Of a stretch of DNA of 64,000 nucleotides, positions 46,743 to 56,320 are shown piece after piece. The number at the start of each line of letters is the position of its first letter. Position 1 is the first letter of the stretch. The notes under the pieces were generated by a model. That model had not been told where the DNA came from, did not search any database, and saw nothing but the letters and a program-made list of their open reading frames with translations. This DNA is from Allium sativum (taxonomy: Eukaryota > Streptophyta > Magnoliopsida > Asparagales > Amaryllidaceae). The stretch covers positions 404,094,192 through 404,158,191 of the forward strand of contig CM060921.1 in assembly GCA_030737875.1 (NCBI GenBank), given 5' to 3'. Both the position numbers and the translations under genes were made by a program.

Positions 46743-47660
46743 TGATCGTCGCTAGTCTATGAATTAGAAAAGCGCGACATTTGTAATAAATTCTGCAAGC
46801 ATACAGGTGTGTAGCATACAGGTCGAACACAGGGAGGTAGATTAAAATTAAATTATTTATCTAATCTCTTGGGCGAGTTAGACGAAGCCTGGAGATTTGT
46901 TTTGAAAACAATAAAATTGAAATTTCAAACTTATGATTATCGTCGAATCTAATCGAACGATTAATCACAAAAAAAGTAAATAGCGAAGCAAGAACAAGAA
47001 TGAAGAAATTAAAATTGCAAGAAAAGAAGAACAACAAAAGATAAATTAGGATTGTCGTTGAAACTAATCAAACGACTAATCTCTAAGTAAAAAAATTGTA
47101 AAATACAATTGGTGCTCTACCGAATCTAATCGTGTAGACAACACTAATTGCTAAGAAAATAGAAAAATGCTAGAAAATAAAAGAAGAACTTTATTAAGAA
47201 GAGAAAATATGATACAGGATGGTGGCTACAAGGGGATTACAAGGGTATTTATAGGAGAACCAAACCCTAACCCTAATTACAAATGGTAAATGGGCCTGGT
47301 CATTACACCACTAATTAGTTTACAATGAGAAACATAAATGGGCCTTTGATAAATAAAGCAAATTTGGGCCTTTTCTCTTTTTCCTCTTGCTTCCTTGATA
47401 TTTCTTCATTGATTTGTGATGTGCAAAGCCTTTTTCTCACTCCTTTTCTTGTCCAACAGCAACTAGATGTGATATCTTCATCTACAATTCTTCAAAATGC
47501 AAATACACAGCAAATTGACTCTATTTCTCTACATTTCTGGTTGCATGCGGGCTGGGTTGGACTATCTGTAAAAATAACAAAACAATACCCAAGTAATATT
47601 TATTTATATACAAAAGATAAGATATAAGAGCATAAAATAAACACATTTCTATGTCAATCA
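46743..47660 (-). repeat. Element D: 5' LTR
   Basis: 918 bp, reads as identical to the 3' LTR. The TATA box is at 47246-47254 and AATAAA at 47190-47195 (minus strand). Confidence 0.95.
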
Positions 47661-48257
47661 ACCATCACCCAAAGTGCGTTCTACACTGTATAAGCATCAA
47701 ATATAAATATTTAACGCTTATAACAGTCTGTCAATCAATCGATCGACATACAACTAACTATTGGGATTAGTGTAGGTCATATATTACCCCAATACCCGTG
47801 TGGGGTTTTCAAACAATCAAACACAAATTTTATTTGTGCAGTTGGGCGATGTGAAAATTTATCGTCCCAATCAATATCATTCAAATGTGTGTATATAAAC
47901 AAATCGTCCGATTTGTTTATATTTATTTCATTTCATATACACATTAAAAATTATATTTTTAACTACAAAATATTTTCAACTATATAAATATTTTATTTCA
48001 TTTCACATCACATCAGACAATCAACTACACATCAAAATCAAACAATCAAGCATACAAGCCGTTCATGGTCTGTGGACGACGGGTGTCGGGTGCTACTAAA
48101 CACCGTCTGCATCCTACTATATATTTTAACCAGAAAATTAAATTAAAAGTGAGAAGTTCTCACTGAAAGCTAAATCCAACGCCGCGATTATTCATATATA
48201 GGAAATCTCCACCGTTTCTTCTTTCGTCACTTCCGTCACCCGTATTCACTACATATA

Positions 48258-48490
48258 TAAAAAAACGAATTTTTACTTCGCTATTCAATATATAAAAATC
48301 GAATTTTTACTTCGCTATTCAATATATAAAAATCGAATTTTTACTTCGCTATTCAATATATAAAAATCGAAATTTTACTTCGCTGTTCCATACATAAAAA
48401 TCGAATTTTTATTTCGCTATTCAATATATAAAAATCGAATTTTTATTTCGCTATTCAATATATAAAAATCGAATTTTTATTTCACTACAT
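48258..48490. repeat. 34-bp tandem array with AAAAATCGAATTTTT palindromes (A 3' LTR)
   Basis: About seven units, for example starting at 48277, 48311 and 48345, each reading TTCGCTATTCAATATATAAA plus the palindrome. The matching array is at 55380-55615; B has a longer, degenerate one from about 60775. Confidence 0.9.
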
Positions 48491-48821
48491 ATATAAAGAT
48501 AATATTTTTATATTCTCTATAAAAATCACATTTTTAATCTTTCTATAATATAAAAATCATATTTTTATTTTACTACTTCACATATAAAAATCGTGTTTTT
48601 ATTCCAATACATATATATAAATTTCACATTTTATATCATGAGAGATCTATTCTTCTATAGTCAAAATCATCACCTTATATTATTTAAAAATCAAATCTTT
48701 CTTCATATAAAATCAAAGCTTTCAAAGATTTATAAAACTGATTTTTTTTAATATGTTTCTAACCAAAAAAAAAAATCAGATTTTAAAAAGAATAGAAAAT
48801 AAAATAAAATAAAATAAAAAA

Positions 48822-48827
48822 ACTCAC
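48822..48827 (-). promoter_or_regulatory. Splice-donor-like GTGAGT, A 3' LTR
   Basis: The minus strand reads CAAAG then GTGAGTTTTTT, directly after the GC-rich leader tract. It is conserved at 55936-55941 in the 5' LTR and at 61477-61482 in B. Confidence 0.5.
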
Positions 48828-48846
48828 CTTTGCCAAAAAAAAGAGT

Positions 48847-49130
48847 TTATTTCAGTCGGAGGAGGGGGGGTTTCCGACGTTCAAGGGTTGGGGGAGGCGC
48901 TGCAGGCCAGGCGGCAGTCGGAGCATCCAGGGGGAGGCGGTTGCATCGGGTTTTGGGAAGGGGTGCGGGTTTCGGGGGTACGGATTTGAGGGAGGGACGA
49001 CATCGGAGGGGGGAGTCGCGCCGGACTTGGGTGGTGGCGGGTGGGGGGGGGCACGCGCGACAGGAGGTGGCGGCGGGTGATTTCAACGAGGATTTTTTTT
49101 TTTTAATTTCCTTTTTCTGAAGTGGACGGG
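48847..49130 (-). promoter_or_regulatory. GC-rich leader tract downstream of the TA-rich promoter (A LTR)
   Basis: A sharp island of C-rich (minus) or G-rich (plus) sequence in an AT-rich LTR, between TATATATA-type sequence at 49165-49195 and the GTGAGT motif. A 79-codon Pro/Arg-rich frame on the minus strand (48847-49086) is not kept in frame along its length in the other copies, so I read this as 5' leader rather than a gene. The plus-strand G runs could form quadruplexes. Confidence 0.45.
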
Positions 49131-50075
49131 GAGGGAGGAAAGGAGGAGGGGGGGTTAAGGAGAATTATATAATATATATATATATATTATTTTATTCTTA
49201 ACTTTCAAAAAGGTATCTTTTTATTTTGAACTCGAAACGAAACCCACCGCCTGTCGTCCATAGCTAATTACCCCCATTCCGAACACAATGAGATATGTAT
49301 CGTAGGCTGATTCGATCATTTTGATCAGTTTTCGTCAAAATTAAAATATAACTCTATATATTGAATTTGAACGCGCATTTCAATTTACCGGGGCCACATA
49401 CGAACTCTAAAAAATCCCGAAAAATATTTTCTAGCTTCGTATTGACGATACGGTCCTAACAAAACTAATTTCATCGAATTCTGAGACCGTTTGGAAAATG
49501 GCCATTTTCCAGTCGATTAAAATCAACTAAAACTGGTCAAACGCGTTTTCCTTTGCCACGCTCACATATTGATTCGAAAAATTATGAAAATTGGAATCTA
49601 GCAATAATTTGACATCGCGGATCCAACAAAAGTGGTATCGTCGAAATCCGAGGTCGTTTGCAAAATGGCCATTTTTAAGGGCCAGAATTCCATAGCGACT
49701 ATTCTGAAAATTCTTTTGGGCATAACTTTTGATTCCCGCTATGAAATTTCGATTTTTCGGATTCGTTGGAAAGATATTCTCAATTAGATTCTAATATTTT
49801 TGGTTTCGCTAAACTCCGGCTTAATTTGCAACCGGTACATTCATTTGAATTTTGAAATCGAATTATCGAACTACTGCGCCATTTTCAATTCCTTTTATAA
49901 TTATAAATAAATATTTATATTCTAACGATGATTCGAATAAATATATACGTTCGAATTCTATTCAAAATAAATTTCTCGTCGATATTATTTAAAATAATTC
50001 ATTTTAAATAATCAAAATTCGCTAAAGTTGCCAAAATAAAAATTTTAAATTGGCCCAGATTTCTGGGTTATTACA

Positions 50076-51119
50076 ATCTCTCCCACTTAAAGCTTTTCAT
50101 CCCCGAAAAGGAACGAAGCCGAAAGTTGTCTAACAAATCAACTCAACTTTCATTATTTTGATTACGGCTTAAGTTTTTCAACTTTTCAGTTTCTAAGAAC
50201 TTTTCAAATTTTTCAAAAATTTGGCTAACACCCTAAATTTTCGAAAAAATTCGCCATAACCTCCCTTGCACCGGGAGCACGGGAAAATCCCGAAATTTCC
50301 ATACAGGCCTTCTGATCTCAAAAAGAAAAAGAAAAAGCCAAGCGGCTAGCCAATCGGCTCATAAAATCATCATCACCCAAACAAAACAGTAAATTATGGT
50401 AAACATGTACCTATTTGTCGAGCAAACAATTTTATTCTTCTGCTCTAGCCTCTTTGCTATGACCTGTTCAATGTAAGTACATGTATATGCAAGCAAATGC
50501 GACAAATCTTCAATACAGTTCAATATTTGGTTCAATTTGGTTAAAGGTTCAACATTTTAATTAATCCCACAATAATCAAACAACTCAACCATCAATCAAT
50601 TAGTTGATTATCATTTCGAACACATAATTTTGAAATATTGTCAAAAATCACATTTTTGATGCCAAATCACAACAATAGGCCCTATCAAATTTTGGTTCTC
50701 ACACCAGTCAATGGAAATATATAGATGTCTCACCTTCGACACTCGAATATAAATGCTGATGACGCCGCGGCATCATCAGAATCATCTTCGGGCGACTAGA
50801 GTGATTCTATATCTATCCAGTATATTAAAACTTCAAATACACGCGGATCAGACATATATGCAAAATCTATATATACTAGATTGTCCACATCAATATAAAA
50901 TAAATAATCAAATACGAATAATTGATTTAAATTTTCAAAACAAAATTTGTTTTCATTTTCAAAAATATACTCTTCACACTCGTTCTAGGATACTACTGAT
51001 CCCATCTCTAACGAGTCATTCCCGTTGGATATTACTAATCCAATTTCTGATGAATTCTTTCGTTTGGTTCTAACGTGTCTTGTTCTCTGAGCTTTGTAAA
51101 CCAAAGCTCTGATACCAGC
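50076..51119 (-). mobile_element. Element A: 1,044-bp non-coding internal region
   Basis: The whole interior between PPT (50076-50088) and PBS (51106-51117). There is no Gag or Pol homology; the longest frame (106 codons at 50753-51073) is not shared with B. Signals present are the PPT-side hairpin CTTTTC/GAAAAG (50093-50110), the box 50337-50370 around GGCTAGCC, and the hairpin TGATGACG/CATCATCA (50757-50778). A LARD-like passenger is the best description: LTRs about six times longer than the core. Confidence 0.9.
51106..51117 (-). other. Primer-binding site, tRNA-iMet (element A)
   Basis: TGGTATCAGAGC on the minus strand, perfect, two bases from the LTR. Confidence 0.95.
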
Positions 51120-54100
51120 TGAAACGACCCGAACTTCCGCGGAGAGGAAAGCCTGGATTGAGTCGAGGACAAGACAAATAGAACGCAGACGGAAGAACAT
51201 TTCATTGTATATTACAACAATTCCATCAGAATACAAGAATATACAGAGTATAAATCAATATTACACAATTTATCAAATATCAGAGATTACAATAAATTAC
51301 ATAGCAGCGGAAAATAATACAATACACAACTAGAAGAGATATACGGATACAAAGCTTTCCTGATATCATTCCAGCTGTAAACCAGGATCCTGTGAATATA
51401 AATCTACAAAACCAAAACTACTAGGTGCCCGTGTCAAAATAAGGGCACCCAGAGTTTAGGTTTAAAACAATAAACTCCAGGTCAGTCATGTGACTGGTGT
51501 GAGAACTAAAACAGTTATTAATCTTTATTTTTAAAGCTAGGTAAATCAAGGGACCACACCGTATAACACGGAACGGGTTTCCTCCCAAGAATACCAGTGC
51601 ATAAAACAAACAGCGCAATGCTAAATAAAGAAAAATGAAGCTAATATAAGACCCAGGTCCCATCACACAATGCAACGCAAGCCGGAGGATAGGGATTTTA
51701 CCTTATAATAGCCAAGAATGCTTGATACGTTTAAAACAAATCATTTGATACTATTATAAGTACATAGTGTATAAAACAACTTCAAATCATAAGTATCAAT
51801 CATAGGTGACAGGAGCGTCCCATGCCACTATGTTGCCATATATAGGTTTACATATAAAACCGCAAATGTCATGTATTTGGAAATTGGATTTCCATTTATG
51901 AACCGAGGCCAGGGATCGTCCTCTACCGATTCGAGACAATCTAGCCTACCATGTCTCAGGAACAGCCGCAACTGCCCCATGGATCGTCTGGGCCGGTCCA
52001 TACGGAGTGGATTATTATGCCTGAACAATACGTCTCCCCGCCCTATGGGGCGCAAATGAGCCAACAAATGACTCCATCGGACCCGGATCGTTCGATCAAA
52101 CCGAGGCGCCTCGCAACAGCAACAACCACATAAGTCAAACTCGTCAGGGCATGTTAAACCACTGACGCCACTTCTAGCTAGAAAGAAACGCATGTCCTCC
52201 CTGAGGTCCTCTCCCGTTTTTGGTTCACAACTGAGGTGTAAGGCTCGCGAATCAACGCTACACAAAGCTACGCCATAAAGGCCGTGCTTTGATCTTCAAC
52301 CACAAGACTTTGCTTTTCAACAGAAGCCTTGATCATTCGCCACTTAGGCATGCCACACAGGCAATTCACTCTGTGCGTTTGACATCCATCAGTATATAAC
52401 CCCTGAGCTAGTACGTCTCAGAGAAGGGCGTTAAGCAAGAGAATAAATTCTCCGCCGTCAAACAGATATATATTTAATAGAAATCAATCACACAGACTAA
52501 AATCCAATGTCAGACACACAGTCCATTTACAAGTCTGTTCTGGGTCTGAACGAAACCGGAGGCACCTAGTACCCCGCATCTCCATCGATCTCCAAGTACG
52601 TCTGGACGATCACCAACTGTTTCCATCTTCTAGGGTGTACATCCCAATCAAGATCATCAGTAATTATCCAAACGACGTGAAGACCTCCGGTCTTCAACCA
52701 CCGTCTTCACCTTCGACTTATCGTCGTATCAGTTATTCAGAATGGGATAAACCCGGTCTTTCTGAATAACTCGCGTATATTATAAACATGTGTTACACAA
52801 ACACAACATACGCCTCATTCCAATTTATCAGTCACTAACCGTAAGTTAACCAGAGAATAATTCCCCAAATATTAACCCCGAAGGCCGAAACCAACATCAG
52901 ATCAATATCCATAAAACCATTCTGCTTAGCTAACCGACAGTTAGTTTCTAAATTTCACATTCATAGGGAAAGGTTCCCATTAATTTTATCAAAGATAAAT
53001 CATTTAAATTTATTCTTTAATCTAATTTTGAATATCAATTTAAACTAGTCGGAATTAGCGAACCTTACCGAAGTAATCGTTTGTTTTAATTTCCCAATCC
53101 CAACCTATTCATCCCATGAAGTAAAACGGGTCATACTTCATCTCTAACACCACGGTGTTATCGGTAAATTCAATTACCATTTCACGTTTAAATCTAATTA
53201 AAGATTTAACTATCGCCTGGAGCAAAACTGGTGATACTCCATTCTCAATCATTTCAATCTAATTAAAGATTCATTAAAACTCCACTTAGTTTTAATCTTT
53301 AACGGGGTTAAAGAATCATTGTCATTTAAAAACACGGTTCACGATAAACCCCAAAATCATATCAATATCAATTCAATTCCAATTAAATATTATTTAATTG
53401 GTACGCTTCATTAAATCTAAATAAAAAGGTTTAATCTTTTCTCAACTGGGTTCAAGAACAGTGTTAATGAAGACACCGTTCACGACAAACCCAAATCACA
53501 TTTGATATTAAATACAAGGCTCTGAATAGAAAATATATCGGCTTATATTCAATATCAAATTCTACGACCAACAAATATCGTATTGGAACTAACGATATAT
53601 ATATATATATATATATATATCTTTCAAATTTCCATAACAATATCTGTATAATCACGAAATCCAACATTGAAATAATCCAAAGACAATTTCGATTCAAATC
53701 CATTCCAATTCAATTATTGGAAATTCTGGTTACTTTAAAAACTCTTCTCAAATCCAATTTATTTATTTAAAAATCAATAGAATTATAATTCTAGTTCAAA
53801 ACTAGTATCTTTCGATAAAAACCTATTTTTATCTTTTCAAATGTGGAGTTTTTCATCCCAATTCTTTCTAAATCATTTCTTATGATTTTACACAAATTAT
53901 TACTATTTTTAATAATTTTATCAAGGCCCGTACAGTCGATTTCCATCAACGGCCATCGAACTGCACTTACAGCGACCTTTTCCAAATTTGATTTGGACAT
54001 AATTCCAAATCCAACCGTTAGATTTCTAATTTCCGATATTCGTTAGAAAGCTCTTTTCGATACGAACCCAACGGTTCCAGTTTTAGGAGAATCCGACGGT

Positions 54101-56174
54101 CGGATCTCCCGCAACGTCAATTCGAAGTCAATGGTCGAAATTCACGAACTGCCGCGGCGCGACGCGTTCTATTCAGGCCATTATATTATATATATAATAT
54201 ATACTTCATCGATTTCAATTCAAAACGTGCTTTATAAATCGTTTTAAATTCATTTTCAAACGGTTTCAACTTCATATTCAATTTCAAATCAAAATTGAAT
54301 ATTCCAATATAAATTCGTTTTAAATTCATTTCAAATCGATTTCAATTCAATTTCAATTCGAATTCATTTATATTCAATTTCAATTCGTTTTCAATTCAAT
54401 TCAATTTCAATTTGAATTCCTTTCTATTCAATTTCAATTCGAATTCACTTCTATTCAATTTCAATTCGAATTCCTTTCTATTCAATTTCAATTCGAATTC
54501 ACTTCTATTCAATTTCAATTCGAATTCATTTCTTTTCAAAATATCAGATTTTGAAATCACTTTTGATATTCGTTATAAAATAAATAAAATCGATATAAAT
54601 ATCGTTCACGTCAAAATGGCGTCAATCTAATCAACACGGCTTCATATATTTCTATTACCAAATATTTTATTTCAAATATTTCTATTTTTCAAAACTGGAA
54701 TGAGGCCCAATCAATTACCATATAATGTTAATTATATGGAGTTTCTATCACACGTATATAACAACAACGATAAATCATCAACCATCATCCAAAGTGCGTT
54801 CTACACTGTATAAGCATCAAATATAAATATTTAACGCTTATAACAGTCTGTCAATCAATCGATCGACATACAACTAACTATTGGGATTAGTGTAGGTCAT
54901 ATATCACCCCAATACCCGTGTGGGGGTTTTCAAACAATCAAACACAGATTTTATTTGTGCAGTTAGGCGATGTGTAAAATTTATCGTCCCAATCAATATC
55001 AGTCAAATGTGTGTATATAAACAAATCGTCCAATTTGTTTATATTTATTTCATTTTATATACACATTAAAAATTATATTTTTAACTATAAAATATTTTCA
55101 ACTATATAAATATTTTATTTCATTTCACATCACATCACACAATCAACTACACATCAAAATCAAACAACCAAGCATACAAGCCGTCTATGGTCTGTGGACG
55201 ACGGGTATCGGGTGCTACTAAATACCGTCTGCATCCTAGTATATATTTTAACTAGAAAATTAAATTACAAGTGAGAAGTTCCCACTGAAAGCTAAATCCA
55301 ACGCCGTGATTCTTCATATGTAGGAAATCTCCGTCGTTTCTTCTTTCGTCACTTCCGTCACCCGTATTCACTACATATATAAAAAATCAAATTTTTACTT
55401 CGCTATTCAATATACAAAAATCGAATTTTTACTTCGCTATTCAATATATAAAAATCGAAATTTTACTTCGCTATTCAATATATAAAAATCGAATTTTTAC
55501 TTCTCTATTCCATATATAAAAATCGAATTTTTGTTTCGCTATTCAATATATAAAAATCGAATTTTTATTTCGCTATTCAATATATAAAAATCGAATTTTT
55601 ATTTCACTACATATATAAAGATAATATTATTATATTCTCTATAAAAATCACATTTTTAATCTTTCTATAATATAAAAATCATATTTTTATTTTACTACTT
55701 CACATATAAAAATCGTGTTTTTATTCCAATACATATATATAAATTTCACATTTTATATCATGAGAGATCTATTCTTCTATAGTCAAATTCATAACCTTAT
55801 ATTATTTAAAAATCAAATCTTTCTTCGTATAAAATCAAAGCTTTCAAAGATTTATAAAACCGATTTTTTTTAATATGTTTCTAACCAAAAAAAAAAAGAT
55901 TATAAAAAGAATAGAAAATAAAATAAAATAAAAAAACTCACCTTTGCCAAAAAAAGAGTTCATTTCAGTCGGAGGAGGGAGGGGGGGGGGGGGTTTCCGG
56001 CGTTCAAGGGTTAGGGGAGGCACTGCAGGCCAGGCGGCGGTCGGAGCATCCAGGGGGGAGGCGGTTGCGTCGGGTTTTGGAAGGGGTGCGGGTTTCTGGG
56101 GTACGGATTCGAGAGAGGGACGGCATCGGAGAGGGGAGTCGCGCCGGACTTGGGTGGTGGCGGGGGGGGGGGGG
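51120..56174 (-). mobile_element. Element A: 5' LTR, broken in its G tract
   Basis: Parallels the three 3' LTR segments in order: 51120-52214 matches 27277-28371, 52215-54784 matches 38199-40756, and 54785-56174 matches 47666 to about 49050. This supplies the uninterrupted sites of C and D. It stops in a run of 13 G at 56174, where a different LTR begins, so the last about 1 kb (U3) is displaced beyond the window. Included are the 27-bp array (54400-54535), the 34-bp array (55380-55615) and GTGAGT (55936-55941). Confidence 0.88.
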
Positions 56175-56320
56175 TGTAACAACCCGAATTTTGAACAACG
56201 TGTTAAGACAAGAATCAAGGCAGAATTAAATTATAAAATCTGAATCAGGATAAACGGGTTGCGCCATTGCGTTCGTCTCGGAAAAATACGCGAAATAGAG
56301 TCCGAAATTTCGTAAATCGG
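56175..56320 (+). mobile_element. Element I: first 146 bp of a plus-strand LTR
   Basis: Begins TGTAACAACCCGAATTTTG. It shares, with drift, the head of the E and F LTRs (for example GCGCCATTGCGTTCGTCTC versus GAGCCATTGCATTCGTCTC at about 16890). It is inserted in the G tract of the A LTR and cut at 56321 by B. The rest should lie beyond the window. Confidence 0.7.

Larger units (their letters stand above)
40757..47660 (-). mobile_element. Element D: young non-autonomous LTR retrotransposon, 6,904 bp
   Basis: Two 918-bp LTRs, 40757-41674 and 46743-47660, read as identical by eye. They are bounded by TGATCG and CAATCA and flanked by the perfect duplication ACCAT (40752-40756 and 47661-47665). 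The empty site ATCAACCATCATCC is seen at 54777 onward in the other LTR of A. The minus-strand PBS is TGGCGCCGTTGCCGGGGA, complementary to tRNA-Asp, and the PPT is AGTGTGGGGG. These are features of the Athila/Tat side of Ty3/gypsy. No Pol domain is present; the only long frame is the 535-codon one at 42898-44505. Confidence 0.95.
47666..50075 (-). mobile_element. Element A: 3' LTR, segment 3 (outer end)
   Basis: Resumes after D and ends GGGTTATTACA at 50075, which is TGTAATAACCC on the minus strand, next to the PPT. It carries the 34-bp array (48258-48490), GTGAGT at 48822-48827, a very GC-rich leader-like tract (48850-49130), TA-rich promoter sequence (about 49165-49195) and a 20-bp palindrome at 49492-49511. 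Net LTR length without insertions is about 6,063 bp. Confidence 0.9.

Noticed and set aside
48847..49086. 79-codon Pro/Arg-rich frame in the A LTR as a conserved small protein
   Set aside because: The 5' LTR copy shifts frame in the middle and B has an unrelated sequence; GC-rich tracts tend to remain open.
53590..53622. (TA)n run as a promoter
   Set aside because: A simple microsatellite in the A LTR, not present at this length in the other copy (39560-39590).
56165..56180. Simple truncation of the A 5' LTR
   Set aside because: The break coincides with a TGTAAC LTR start after a G run, which is better explained by insertion of I. The remainder of A should reappear beyond the window; this is not proven here.
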